Shown: positions 1 through 9,937, counted from the stretch's first letter. The stretch: DNA of 44,909 nt from Deltaproteobacteria bacterium (GCA_016932235.1 JAFGDF010000102.1:1-44909), one strand, 5' to 3'. The notes: generated by a model from the letters alone, not told the origin. Numbers and translations are program-made.

Positions 1-2538
1 GAACATCAACTGCTCCCATGAAACCATTCGCGCCCATAAAAAAAGCGCTACAGCAGGCCATACAAGAATAGGGGGATTATCAAAGCCCATTATGTCTTTC
101 TGTTGTCTTATCCTTTCTATGCTCTCCGATAACGTCTTTATCGCGCGGAAGATTTGGTCAAATTCAGGCTGTTTCCCGATCTTTATTTCAACGTCAAGAT
201 CCCTGTCCCAAACAAAAAGCGCGATACAGCCCGCCAGGGCCGCCGGTGAGAGATCATCAAACCCTTTTCTTCTAATAGCCTCGGCTATCAGAAGAGGCTG
301 ATCCAGTCTTAGCTTTGAGGCCCATACACCATCAGGCGTCAGACGACCCGATTCATCCACAAAACCGGTATTTCTTAAAAATCTAACATGTCTCCTAAAG
401 CTTATCCATAGTCCTTCTTCAACACTTTCAATCTCCCGCAAGAATGAACTTAAATCATTCAGGATCTTTTTCAGTTCCTTTCCCTTTCTTCCATGGCACT
501 CACGAAAGTGAAAACAATTGTTGCATGGGCCTTTTTCATATATTTCATTAACTCGCTTTCCGTAAAAAGGGGCTTCTGCCGTCATTTGATTTTCAATATC
601 AACAGATCTCAGATTATTTGTGTCTATGCTGTCAAACAGGGCCTGTAGCTCCCCCATGGAAGAATCCTCTGATATTTTTGCCAAATAATCATATATCATC
701 CTGATCTTTTCTGAACTAATTCTCCTCAGCTTAATCTTGCCTTTTCGAAATCGGACAGGCTTTTTTAAATCATGAGCGACGCATACAAGCTTTCCTCGGA
801 CACGATATGTCCTGAAAAGGACAAAGATTCCCTTTCCCTCACATTGAAACACCCTTCCCGGCTCAAGGACCCTCTGTAAACTCTCATCCCTGCTTTTTCC
901 TGCAAAAGATTCCGATTCCTTAAGCAGCCCTGACCTTATCCTTATATTATCAATGATTTCATAAGGGTCGTCCGTATCACATCTCGCTTTGGGAAGAAGA
1001 TGTTTGACGTGCTCCAGTTTATCCGTCCATAAAGCCTGAGATAGCGATTCCTTGCTTTTCATCTGGAAATTCGCGAAAGAGAGATCAAGCAAATCCTTAA
1101 CCTCACTGGGAGAATGTGACAATAAAAGATTAAGCGTCATTGAAAAATTTACATGTATCCTGCTTAATATCGGTTCGGGTGGTGAATCTCTCAGTTTGTG
1201 AATTAGATTCGGATCCTGATGAAGGCCTGGAATTATCAAAATAAATCCTATATTATCCTTTCCTCTCCTGCCGGCTCTGCCTGTCATCTGGTGAAGATCC
1301 GTAGCTGTAAGATCGGCAAATTCATGCCCGTTATAACGGTCACTCTGTAGAAGCACCACTGTCCTTGCCGGAAAATTCACTCCCGCGGCTACTGTGGATG
1401 TTGAAAATATTGCATCTAATAAACCCCTGTTCATCAACCTTTCCACGAGGATTTTCCAGAAAGGAAGCTGGCCGGCATGGTGTGACGCGACCATTGATCC
1501 AGTAAGACTTTCCAGATGCCTGTGTCCCTTTAGATGCGGATATTCATCGAGGAAATCGCTGACCTCTCTCTTCATTTTCTCTTTCCTGGTTTTTGAAACA
1601 TCCAAATGACATGAGGAAACTGCGGAGTCACATTCCTTTCTGGATTTGAGAAAAAAAATAGCGGGCAAGAGGTCGAATTTTCGCAGAATCCTGATTATGT
1701 CACCGTATATGATCCTGCCGCGTCCTCTTCTTTTTACTTTCCCCTCCTCCAAAGCAATATATTTTCTTACCCTTGATGTAATCCCATTGCTGCCGGAAAG
1801 AGGGGCAATGAGACCGTCCGGGAAGAGGAAGATCATCTCCAACGGAACCGGTCTTTTGAAGGATCGTACTATCTCAATCTCTGATTTCCTGTTATTCTCA
1901 AGCCACAAACACACTTCTTCGGCATTTGATATTGTGGCTGAAAGCAGAAGTAGCCTGACCCTGGGGGGCAGGTATATAAGCACCTCTTCCCAAACAACCC
2001 CTCGATCCGGATCACCTAGATAATGTGCCTCGTCTAGTATAACCAGATCAGTGTTAATACTACGTCCCTCATGCATGGAATCATAAAGCTGATTTCTAAG
2101 GATCTCAGTTGTGCCAACGATAACCGGCGCAGAGCTGTTCTCCTTTCTCTCCCCAGTCAAAATGCCAACACAGTCGCCGCCGAACTCCTGGGAAAAATCC
2201 TGATAAAGCGAATTCGACAACGCCTTCAAAGGAGACGCATACCAAACCCTCAACCCTTTTTTAAGACATCGCTCTATGGCACGAGAAGCGATCCAGGTCT
2301 TTCCGGCACCTGTAGGAGCGCTTACCAGAACATCATGTCTTTTTATCTTTTCAAGCGCCTCCAGTTGAAATGTATCCGGCTTGAATGGCGTAATCTCTGG
2401 CACACCGATTCTGCTGAATTTATCTTTAAGGAGGGGATCCAGCCTGTATCTTACATTCGATTTTTCTTTCTGCCTGATCATTTTCTTCCTGTAAAAACCT
2501 CCCCTGGGCCGGGGATTACGGGAACGCTTTTCATTCAT
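1..2538 (-). CDS. Ski2-like DExH-box helicase (C-terminus beyond window)
   Basis: Reading the minus strand from an ATG at 2538 gives 846 codons, open to the window edge, so the C-terminus is missing. Visible superfamily 2 motifs are the P-loop APTGAGKT (about 2296-2319), the DEAH box (2023-2034), SAT (near 1936) and QMTGRAGRRG (about 1261-1290). That order and the long region after the helicase core match Ski2/Mtr4-type helicases (COG4581). These unwind RNA or DNA with ATP; the bacterial members are little studied. A run of cysteines near 490-530 (CNNC...C) could be a small metal site. The N-terminal 20 residues are basic; an ATG at codon 20 is an alternative start. The gene is divergent from the glycyl radical enzyme. 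The family call is firm, the cellular role unknown. Confidence 0.88.
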   Translation of the reverse strand, partial: MNEKRSRNPRPRGGFYRKKMIRQKEKSNVRYRLDPLLKDKFSRIGVPEITPFKPDTFQLEALEKIKRHDVLVSAPTGAGKTWIASRAIERCLKKGLRVWYASPLKALSNSLYQDFSQEFGGDCVGILTGERKENSSAPVIVGTTEILRNQLYDSMHEGRSINTDLVILDEAHYLGDPDRGVVWEEVLIYLPPRVRLLLLSATISNAEEVCLWLENNRKSEIEIVRSFKRPVPLEMIFLFPDGLIAPLSGSNGITSRVRKYIALEEGKVKRRGRGRIIYGDIIRILRKFDLLPAIFFLKSRKECDSAVSSCHLDVSKTRKEKMKREVSDFLDEYPHLKGHRHLESLTGSMVASHHAGQLPFWKILVERLMNRGLLDAIFSTSTVAAGVNFPARTVVLLQSDRYNGHEFADLTATDLHQMTGRAGRRGKDNIGFILIIPGLHQDPNLIHKLRDSPPEPILSRIHVNFSMTLNLLLSHSPSEVKDLLDLSFANFQMKSKESLSQALWTDKLEHVKHLLPKARCDTDDPYEIIDNIRIRSGLLKESESFAGKSRDESLQRVLEPGRVFQCEGKGIFVLFRTYRVRGKLVCVAHDLKKPVRFRKGKIKLRRISSEKIRMIYDYLAKISEDSSMGELQALFDSIDTNNLRSVDIENQMTAEAPFYGKRVNEIYEKGPCNNCFHFRECHGRKGKELKKILNDLSSFLREIESVEEGLWISFRRHVRFLRNTGFVDESGRLTPDGVWASKLRLDQPLLIAEAIRRKGFDDLSPAALAGCIALFVWDRDLDVEIKIGKQPEFDQIFRAIKTLSESIERIRQQKDIMGFDNPPILVWPAVALFLWARMVSWEQLMF

Positions 2539-2898
2539 TTTTTTTATTCCGATTGCTAAGATATTAGTTCTCGAGGAGCCTGTCGGACTTTATCCGCTAT
2601 GCACCTGAAAAACGTTTCACTGATATTCTATTCTGACTGGTCTAGATATTGCCGTTTATATATAATTATTAAAGAAATTTACAATGCATTATACAGATTA
2701 TTTCTACCGATAGGAAAAATCTATACTGTTTAAGGTTTTCATGTTATCCTCGGTTCACATGTTAACGATCTGGGTTCCATGTTTTTTAAAGGTGGCTTTT
2801 GTCCTCTTCCTTGTCTAACAGGTTTCCCAGATGGTCTTTCAATCATTTTCTATTTCTCCATGCAAGGTTCGGATATCAGCTTAAGGGTGGGATGAGTG
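2539..2898. other. Divergent intergenic region, helicase / glycyl radical enzyme
   Basis: About 360 bases separate the two divergent genes and should hold both promoters. It is AT-rich around 2650-2740. I see no convincing -35/-10 pair, sigma-54 site or riboswitch. An AAGGGTGGG stretch at 2883-2891 is the likely ribosome binding site for the rightward gene. Confidence 0.5.
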
Positions 2899-5277
2899 AT
2901 GAACAGAATAGAAAAGCTTAAAAAGAGCATTGAGGTTGATAAATATCCTCTTTGCATAGAAAAAAGCCGATTGTTAACCCAATCCTTTAAGTCGTCTGAA
3001 GGTGAGCCCATGATTATGAGACGTGCAAAGGCCCTGTCTCATATTCTGGATAACATAACTATTTTTATTGAAGATGATGAACTGATCGTGGGTAACGCGG
3101 CAAGCAAACCCATGGGACTGGAATTTGATTTTTATGCGGGGCTCTGGTCACAGGAAGAGATAGAAGGTCTCAGACAAGCCGGATATGAGATCTCACCGGA
3201 GGATAAAGCCGAAATTGCTGATATGAACGAATACTGGAGAAATTATAATCCCATGAGCCGCATGGGAAAATTGTTCAGTGACAAGCTATGGCCTATAATG
3301 GAATCCGGAACTATCCTTCCCCCATGGAAAAACCGGGAGGAAGGGCCTGGTGGAGGTTACGCTGAGAGCGGCATGGGACTCGGCCCCGGTTTTTATCTGC
3401 TCACAATCGATTTTGAAAAGGTGCTGCGCGATGGATTGTTGAAGATAATTACGGATTCTGAGGAAGAGCTTCATAAAATTGACCGGGAAAATTTCTGTTC
3501 AGATGAAAGAGTTGTCTTTCAACAGGCAGTAATTACTTCTCTAAACGCGATTATCCGTTTTTCCCGTCGATTCGCTGCTCTGGCAAAAGATATGGCCGGG
3601 AAGGAAGCGGGCGACTCGAGAAAAAGGGAATTGGAAAAGATTTCCGAAATATGTGATCGGGTGCCGGCAAAACCGGCAAGGACTTTTTATGAGGCTATTC
3701 AGTCCTACTGGTTTCTTATACTGATGACAACACCATCCCCTGTGGCCTCTATGGGCAGGTTTGACCAGTTCATGTATCCATTTTATAAAAAGGATTTTGA
3801 AGAAGGCGTAATCAATAAAGAAAAGGTTATTGAACTGCTCCAGTGTTTGAGGATAAAAGACATGCAGATCAACAGAACATCTGGAAAGCTTGCAAGGCAA
3901 AAAAATGCCGGTATGGCCAAATGGCATAATATGACCATCGGAGGCGTGACACCTGAAGGTAAGGACGCGACAAACGATCTTTCATATCTTGTCCTCGATG
4001 CAGTGAAACAATGCCGGACTCCACACCATACGGTAACGATAAGGGTTCACGAAGAGACTCCTGAAGATCTGATATTGAAAGGCCTTGAGGTGGTAAAAAC
4101 CGGTATAGGCATGCCGGCTTTTGTAGGTGATCGCTCCTATATCGGCTTTCTAAGAAAAGAGGGGATACCTCTGATAGATGCGCGTAATTATGCCATGGCC
4201 GGATGCATCGATGCGGCAATTCCGGGAAAATCACGCATAGGCCCTTATGGAATGTTCATTGTGACAAAAGTCCTGGAAGCGGCAATGTATAACGGTCTTG
4301 AACCACAAACAGGAAAGCGTCTCGGGCTTGAGACCGGATATTTTTCAAGCTTTAATACCTTTGATGACCTTATCAAGGCCTTCAAGAAACAACTGGTCTA
4401 TTTCCTGGGACTGCATGCGGAAAAAAACAATATTGAATTGCATGTCTACAGAGAGCTTTACCCCGATCCGGTGCGCTCGTCGCTTATGCACAGGGGCGTC
4501 CGGGAGGGCAAGGCATTGCTGGATCGAACATTCCCGTTTGAAAACGGGGCTGTAATGAATCCGGTGGGAATGATTAATGTGGTCGATTCCTTGGCCGCAA
4601 TTAAGAAGATTGTATTTGAGGAAAAGAGGGTCACGAACCAGGAACTGATGGACGTATTGGCGGCCAACTGGGAGGGAGACAGGGCTGGGGAGATTCACAA
4701 ACTCTTGCTTAAAGCGCCGAAATATGGGAATAATGACGATTACGTGGACGCCATAGCAAAAGAGATATATGGGTTTTTTGCGGACTCGGTAAGGACCTTT
4801 AAAACAATATTAGGAGGCACCCATAAGCCGACAGGCGTATCTATTTCCGCCCAGTGGCCCGGAGGCGCCATCACCGGGGCAACCCCGGACGGCCGCCATA
4901 CAGGAGATTGCCTGGCCGATGGAACAGTATCTCCAATGAGAGGGATGGACACTCACGGCCCGACCGCCATGCTTAACAGCGCGTCAAAGATCGACCAGTT
5001 ACCGTTCCAGGCGGCACTCCTGAATATGAAATTTCACCCTTCATCGTTAAATACCGAAGAAGATCTGCGAAAACTTTCGTTCCTGATAAGGACCTATTTC
5101 AGCATGAATGGGAAACATATCCAGTTTAATGTTGTCAACCGGGAAAAATTGCTTGAAGCGCAGAGATCGCCTGAAAAACATAAGGACCTGATAGTCCGTA
5201 TCGCCGGCTACAGCGCTCACTTCATACAACTTGGCAAACCTATGCAGGATGAAATTATAAACAGAACAGAGCATTAG
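2899..5277 (+). CDS. Glycyl radical enzyme of the PFL-like family, substrate unknown
   Basis: The 792-residue product has both hallmarks of a glycyl radical enzyme. The C-terminal radical loop reads VRIAGYSAHF, with the radical glycine at residue 770, and an active-site cysteine lies at residue 436 in AMAGCIDAAIPG. Length and the N-terminal PFL domain fit the clade of choline lyase, diol dehydratases, hydroxyproline dehydratase, isethionate lyase and aryl-acetate decarboxylases. Those lyases and dehydratases typically read GCVE at the cysteine; here it is GCID, so the residue at Cys+2 is Asp rather than Glu and none of those functions can be assigned. The enzyme must be activated by a radical SAM activase and is oxygen sensitive; no activase gene is adjacent. 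A TRAP transporter follows after 39 bases, suggesting an imported organic acid as substrate. A GTG at 2896 is an alternative start; I prefer the ATG after AAGGGTGGG. Confidence 0.88.
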   Translation: MNRIEKLKKSIEVDKYPLCIEKSRLLTQSFKSSEGEPMIMRRAKALSHILDNITIFIEDDELIVGNAASKPMGLEFDFYAGLWSQEEIEGLRQAGYEISPEDKAEIADMNEYWRNYNPMSRMGKLFSDKLWPIMESGTILPPWKNREEGPGGGYAESGMGLGPGFYLLTIDFEKVLRDGLLKIITDSEEELHKIDRENFCSDERVVFQQAVITSLNAIIRFSRRFAALAKDMAGKEAGDSRKRELEKISEICDRVPAKPARTFYEAIQSYWFLILMTTPSPVASMGRFDQFMYPFYKKDFEEGVINKEKVIELLQCLRIKDMQINRTSGKLARQKNAGMAKWHNMTIGGVTPEGKDATNDLSYLVLDAVKQCRTPHHTVTIRVHEETPEDLILKGLEVVKTGIGMPAFVGDRSYIGFLRKEGIPLIDARNYAMAGCIDAAIPGKSRIGPYGMFIVTKVLEAAMYNGLEPQTGKRLGLETGYFSSFNTFDDLIKAFKKQLVYFLGLHAEKNNIELHVYRELYPDPVRSSLMHRGVREGKALLDRTFPFENGAVMNPVGMINVVDSLAAIKKIVFEEKRVTNQELMDVLAANWEGDRAGEIHKLLLKAPKYGNNDDYVDAIAKEIYGFFADSVRTFKTILGGTHKPTGVSISAQWPGGAITGATPDGRHTGDCLADGTVSPMRGMDTHGPTAMLNSASKIDQLPFQAALLNMKFHPSSLNTEEDLRKLSFLIRTYFSMNGKHIQFNVVNREKLLEAQRSPEKHKDLIVRIAGYSAHFIQLGKPMQDEIINRTEH

Positions 5278-5316
5278 CTGGTTAATTCATATCTTTAAAA
5301 GGAAAGGAGAAGAGAG

Positions 5317-6378
5317 ATGAAAAAGAAATTCAGTCATTTGTTTATGTTCATTTTGGGAACCCTGATCCTGTTAGGCCTTACATTTGGAACCGGGACAAGC
5401 GCTATTCAGGCTGCAGATACCATTAATCTTACTTATGGTGGTATCTGGCCGCCTCCGGAAGTGCATCCGATGTCGGCTGCCACGAAACTCTGGATCGAGA
5501 AAATTGAAAAGGAAACACAGGGACGGGTGAAGATCAAGGCTTTCTGGGCAGGCGCGATGTATAAGGCAAAAGACTCTGCCTTGGAACTCGCAAGAGGCGT
5601 CACCGATATCGGCGGTATTTCAGGTTCCTATGCCCCAGTTGGATATGACTTTGAAAAGTCCATGCGTATGGCTTTCTGGGGTGTCAATGACAGAAAGCTT
5701 GCCAGAAAGGTCTATCTTGAGATGGTGGCAAAGTACCCTCAGCTGGAAGATGAATTTACCAGCAGCGGCGTCAAGGTAATGGCATACGCCGGAATTCCTC
5801 CCTACAATTTGCTTTTAGCCAAAAAACTTGTCACCAAAGCGGACGATTTAAAGGGCATGACTATCAAAGCCACCGGAGACCTTACAAGAGTGGCTGCCGC
5901 ATTTGGTGGTGAGGGTATCAATATGCCCATGGGTGAAACCTATACCGCGCTTCAAAAGACGACCATTGACGGCGCTTTTGCCCCATATGAGACAATGAAA
6001 AGTTTCCGGTTTGCAGAGGTTATCAAGTATGCCCTCGAACTGAATTTAGGCTCAGCACCTGCCGGGCACTGGGGTTTTTGCCTCAAATCCTGGGACAAAC
6101 TGCCCCCTGATATACAAAAGGTGTTCGAAGACAATAAAGAGTGGTTCGGCCAGAAAATAGAGGAATTGGTTTTCGCTAATGATGAGCTGGGCGTAAATTT
6201 TGCCAAAGAGAATAATGTGGAGTTTATCAAACTCCCCACTGAAGAATTGGATAAAATATACGCCGTGGTTGACAACATCATCCTTGAGCAGATGGGCGAC
6301 CTCGATGCCAAAGGATTGCCGGGTACCGCCGTTTATAAAGACATCAGGCGTCTAATAAAAGAATATGGCGGCAATTAA
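5317..6378 (+). CDS. dctP: TRAP transporter periplasmic solute-binding protein, DctP family
   Basis: A 353-residue secreted protein. It has a lysine-rich N-terminus, a hydrophobic stretch and a likely signal peptidase site after IQA near residue 32. The mature part shows DctP-family features, including the region around residue 190 (MTIKATGDLTRVAAAFGG) and LQKTTIDGAFAPY near residue 215, which form the carboxylate-binding cleft. It would capture a carboxylated solute in the periplasm for the DctQ/DctM permease encoded next. A strong ribosome binding site (GGAAAGGAGAAGAGAG) precedes the ATG. Position directly after the glycyl radical enzyme suggests that both handle the same compound; the ligand cannot be read from sequence. 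Confidence 0.93.
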   Translation: MKKKFSHLFMFILGTLILLGLTFGTGTSAIQAADTINLTYGGIWPPPEVHPMSAATKLWIEKIEKETQGRVKIKAFWAGAMYKAKDSALELARGVTDIGGISGSYAPVGYDFEKSMRMAFWGVNDRKLARKVYLEMVAKYPQLEDEFTSSGVKVMAYAGIPPYNLLLAKKLVTKADDLKGMTIKATGDLTRVAAAFGGEGINMPMGETYTALQKTTIDGAFAPYETMKSFRFAEVIKYALELNLGSAPAGHWGFCLKSWDKLPPDIQKVFEDNKEWFGQKIEELVFANDELGVNFAKENNVEFIKLPTEELDKIYAVVDNIILEQMGDLDAKGLPGTAVYKDIRRLIKEYGGN

Positions 6379-6509
6379 CCCAAGGGCCGTTCTGATATAT
6401 CAGTAAAAAAGAGGTTCTCCTCCGTGGAAACAAGCTCGGATGCTTGAATTTTGAATCCAAAACCAGGCGCATGCCGGATTTTGTCCGACAGGCTGCCAGA
6501 GGTGGAAAC

Positions 6510-6992
6510 ATGAATGTCCTTGCCGATCTGCTTCGGCGAATAACCAGGGGAAGCACATTTGTAGCCGGCATTTTCCTTTTGGTCGGCATGCTGCTTTTAA
6601 TGAGCAACGTCCTTGGACGGTTTTTGCAGATAGTCATCCCCGGGAGCTATGAGCTTTTCGAATTAATAATGGCGATTCCTGTAGCATTTGCTTTGGTTTA
6701 CACGGCCCTGCAAAAAGCGCATGTAATTGTTAATCTCATAGTCTCCCGATTTCCACCAAGGCTTGCGATTGCGTCCGAGATACTTGCGTACCTGATTAGT
6801 TTCGCAATATGGGCCTTGATCGCTTACGCCGGCGCGCGCCTTGCTTACGAAAATGGCCTGAGGGAGATTTCAGACATCCTGGATATCCCTTTCCTGCCTT
6901 TCCGTATCATATGGATATTCTCTTTAATCCTTTTCTGTACGATCTATCTTCTGGATATATTCGGATCATTCAGGAGGTTTTTAGATAAATGA
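6510..6992 (+). CDS. dctQ: TRAP transporter small permease subunit, DctQ family
   Basis: A 160-residue membrane protein with four predicted hydrophobic helices (roughly residues 18-40, 50-72, 88-112 and 130-152), the topology of DctQ. It partners the large permease DctM in sodium-driven uptake of the DctP-bound solute. The reading frame is open further upstream to a TTG at 6444, but the ATG at 6510 has AGAGGTGG five bases before it and gives the usual family length, so I start there. Its stop overlaps the dctM start (ATGA), indicating translational coupling. Confidence 0.9.
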   Translation: MNVLADLLRRITRGSTFVAGIFLLVGMLLLMSNVLGRFLQIVIPGSYELFELIMAIPVAFALVYTALQKAHVIVNLIVSRFPPRLAIASEILAYLISFAIWALIAYAGARLAYENGLREISDILDIPFLPFRIIWIFSLILFCTIYLLDIFGSFRRFLDK

Positions 6993-8296
6993 GTCCCGTG
7001 CTTGCAGGAATCTTGGGTTTTTTTATCCTTTTTTCTTTATTGGCCCTGGGAGTGCCGATTGGCGCTGGGATGGCATTGATAGGCTTTTTGGGATTCTGGT
7101 ATCTGGTTTCCGGTATCGCTGCTTTTACCAAACTTGCCGTTGTTCCGTTCCAAACCATCACCGACTATTCGCTGGCGGTATTGCCTATGTTTATCCTCAT
7201 GGCCCAAGTGGTCTTTGTCAGTGGAATGGGCCGTGACCTGTTCAATGTCGCATCCAAATGGATGGGACATAAAAAAGGAGGCGTTGCTATGGCGGCCGTT
7301 GCCGGTTCCGCAATATTCTCCGCAGTCTCGGCCTCCAGCATCGCCACCGCAACCACCATGGGACTGGTATCCATACCGGAGATGAAGCGTCTCAACTACG
7401 ATCCGGCACTGGCGACCGGCGCCGTGGCTGCGGGCGGAACCATGGGTGTTCTTATTCCGCCGAGCGGAGCACTTATCATTTATGGAATCCTTACTGAGAC
7501 TTCCATAGGAAAATTATTCGTAGCCGGTATCATCCCCGGGATTCTGGAAGCCGTTTTTTATATCACAGTCATCTTTATAGTGTGTTTATGGAAACCCGCA
7601 TACGGTCCACCCGCTAAAAATGTCCCGCTTGGTGAAAAGATCAGAGCCATGGGCAGCTGTGGTGAAATAGTAATACTCATAGTCTTTGTACTTACCGGTC
7701 TTATAATCGGGTGGTTTACTCCTACGGAGGCCGGAGCGGTCGGCGCTTTCGGAGCTATCATAATGTGCGCCCTGAGAGGAAGACTCACGTTGCAAAAATT
7801 TATACGGGCAATAATAGAAACACTAAAGACGACGGGTATGATTTACGGGATATTGATCGGCGCCTTGATCTTCAACTATTTTGTAGCCGCTTCCACTACT
7901 CCTTACGTCCTCTCGGAGTTCATAGGCAATCTTGCATTACCCCCCATGGCGATTCTTGTCATGGTACTGGTACTTTATTTTTTTCTCGGTTGTTTTCTGG
8001 ACACGGCCGCAATGACAGTTCTTACCATTCCCATCTTTTTTCCGCTGGTGGTGAGCCTGGGATTCAACCCTATATGGTTCGGGATCGTTTTTGTGAGGAT
8101 GACGGAGATAGCCATGATTACGCCCCCCATAGGAATCAACACTTTTGTCATTTCGGGAGTTGTCAAGGATATGGGGATTAACATGGGGACAGTGTTCAGA
8201 GGTATTATTCCATTCCTCGTTGCCGACTTTTTTCACGTGACTTTGCTCATTCTGGTCCCACAGCTGTCATTATTTCTGGTAAAAATCATGATGTAA
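6989..8296 (+). CDS. dctM: TRAP transporter large permease subunit, DctM family
   Basis: A 435-residue, very hydrophobic protein with about a dozen membrane segments. It carries the family's glycine- and alanine-rich conserved blocks: AVAGSAIFSAVSASSIATA near residue 105, GGTMGVLIPPSGALIIYG near residue 150, and TPPIGINTFVISG near residue 382. It forms the ion-coupled translocation pathway. The start overlaps the dctQ stop by four bases. The gene ends 13 bases from the end of the convergent acyl-CoA dehydrogenase gene, and no hairpin terminator is visible between them. Confidence 0.95.
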   Translation: MSPVLAGILGFFILFSLLALGVPIGAGMALIGFLGFWYLVSGIAAFTKLAVVPFQTITDYSLAVLPMFILMAQVVFVSGMGRDLFNVASKWMGHKKGGVAMAAVAGSAIFSAVSASSIATATTMGLVSIPEMKRLNYDPALATGAVAAGGTMGVLIPPSGALIIYGILTETSIGKLFVAGIIPGILEAVFYITVIFIVCLWKPAYGPPAKNVPLGEKIRAMGSCGEIVILIVFVLTGLIIGWFTPTEAGAVGAFGAIIMCALRGRLTLQKFIRAIIETLKTTGMIYGILIGALIFNYFVAASTTPYVLSEFIGNLALPPMAILVMVLVLYFFLGCFLDTAAMTVLTIPIFFPLVVSLGFNPIWFGIVFVRMTEIAMITPPIGINTFVISGVVKDMGINMGTVFRGIIPFLVADFFHVTLLILVPQLSLFLVKIMM

Positions 8297-8309
8297 CACA
8301 CGCCATATT

Positions 8310-9926
8310 TTATTTAACCAATTCAGCAGATATTATATCCATATCTCTCAGGTTATCTTCCATCATAAAGCCCAGATTAAAGGAATTCAATTTGTCCGAC
8401 ATGTCATCAAGGGCCTTGTCGCAACCTCTGGCTATTTTAAGGCAGTTCACATAGACCTTTTCACAAGTTTCCCTTACAAATAACCTTGCCGCTGCGTTCA
8501 TAAATTCAGGACTCCTTGTCCTGCCGGCGTAATAAGCGGCTTTCCTGCAAAGGGCATCGGCTGTTTCGCACCATGTCATCATATCTGCCAGTAAAAACAT
8601 CACATACTGTGATTTTGTCAACTTTTCCTTTCTGGCACTCATGATTAGATCATTCATTATCCTCATTGCCGCGGCGAGCCTGTCAGCGTAACATCCTTCT
8701 GCAAGATTATCCAGGCTTCCGGCCATGCCGGAGTAATAATCTCCCTTGGTACGAACCGTCTTCTGCAAACGGAACATCGAAATAAGCCTTCGCTGAATCT
8801 CACTGGTTCCTTCATAGATGGTAAGGATCTTGGTATCCCTCTTGATTTTTTCAACCTCATATTCCCTCATAAAACCGTATCCACCGAGGGCCTGGATACC
8901 ATCATTAGCCATGGCATCACCCGTTTCGGTCGCGAAATATTTGGCGATCGAACCTTCTACCTGAAGATCCTTTTCTCCAGAATCCAGCCTTTGAGCCACA
9001 TGCTCAATATATGCCCTTGCTGCCTCAAGTCTTACGGCGTTGGGCACAAGCAGCCTATGGGTGTAACCCTGCTTTTCCGAAAGGGTGGTACCGAACTGAA
9101 CCCTTTCTTTTGAATACGCGATCGCCTTTTCAAGAGAAGCCATTCCCCCACCCAGCCCAAAAGCAGCTACCATCAATCTGGTATAACCAAAAACTTCATT
9201 CGACTGTTTTAAACCCTGCCCTTCAATACCTCCGACCAGATTTTCCACAGGAACAAACATATCTTCAAAGCTTAGCGGGCAAGTATCCGACGCCCTGATT
9301 CCATGCTTGTCCTCATGCTTGCCTGGTATCAAACCTTCTGATCCGCCTTCAACAATAAAAAACGACGGCCCTTCAGGAGTATCCGCGAGGATAGTATATA
9401 GTTCCGCCACACCGCCATTGGTAATAAACTGTTTCTGCCCGTTTATTTTGTATCCGACTATTCTCCCGTTTTCATCAAAAACCCTCTCCGCTTTTGTCTT
9501 GAGGGCCTGAACATTGGAACCGGCTTCAGGCTCAGTTACCCCATAAGCGACAATCAGGCCTTCCTCGGCGATCCTTGTTATATATTTAAGCTTTTGCTCC
9601 TCTGTCGCCCCCACCCTTATGGGATCTGTCCCGAGGCACGTGGCAAGAAATGATGTGGCAATCGCCAGGTCCATTTTCGCCATTCTTTCAGAAACGATAG
9701 CTATCTCAGTAGCACCTGCATCGAATCCTCCGTATTCCTCCGGGATAAATATCAGATGCAAGGCCAAATCGGGACCGGTCATAAACCTTACAAGTTCCAT
9801 CGGGAAATCACCGGCTTTATCCATTTCGAGCCTTTTTTCCAGGGGAATTTCTTCTCTTTCAAGCTTGTCAATGGTATCAAGAACCATGGAGAGAATTTCC
9901 GGATCCATCTTAGGTTTTAAAGTCAT
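8310..9926 (-). CDS. Acyl-CoA dehydrogenase with C-terminal extension
   Basis: A 538-residue flavoenzyme that would introduce an alpha,beta double bond into an acyl-CoA and pass electrons to electron-transfer flavoprotein. Family signatures are present: YGVTEPEAGSN near residue 130, GYKINGQKQFITNG near residue 155, ALGGYGFMREYEVEK near residue 345, and the catalytic-base region IYEGTSEIQ with Glu372. The short-chain enzymes end near residue 385; this protein continues about 150 residues, as in long-chain or FadE-like members common in sulfate reducers and syntrophs. The acyl substrate is not evident. It is the last gene of a leftward run after the Mla genes and the cobalamin adenosyltransferase, 11 bases from the latter. 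Confidence 0.93.
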   Translation of the reverse strand: MTLKPKMDPEILSMVLDTIDKLEREEIPLEKRLEMDKAGDFPMELVRFMTGPDLALHLIFIPEEYGGFDAGATEIAIVSERMAKMDLAIATSFLATCLGTDPIRVGATEEQKLKYITRIAEEGLIVAYGVTEPEAGSNVQALKTKAERVFDENGRIVGYKINGQKQFITNGGVAELYTILADTPEGPSFFIVEGGSEGLIPGKHEDKHGIRASDTCPLSFEDMFVPVENLVGGIEGQGLKQSNEVFGYTRLMVAAFGLGGGMASLEKAIAYSKERVQFGTTLSEKQGYTHRLLVPNAVRLEAARAYIEHVAQRLDSGEKDLQVEGSIAKYFATETGDAMANDGIQALGGYGFMREYEVEKIKRDTKILTIYEGTSEIQRRLISMFRLQKTVRTKGDYYSGMAGSLDNLAEGCYADRLAAAMRIMNDLIMSARKEKLTKSQYVMFLLADMMTWCETADALCRKAAYYAGRTRSPEFMNAAARLFVRETCEKVYVNCLKIARGCDKALDDMSDKLNSFNLGFMMEDNLRDMDIISAELVK

Positions 9927-9937
9927 TATTTTCCTCC

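Noticed and set aside
2071..2559. A 162-codon plus-strand open frame near the left end
   Set aside because: It lies antisense to the helicase gene, whose motifs are unmistakable on the minus strand.
7711..8181. A 156-codon plus-strand frame inside dctM
   Set aside because: It overlaps dctM in another frame and its translation is low in hydrophobic order, rich in Arg, His and Ser; dctM is clearly the real gene.
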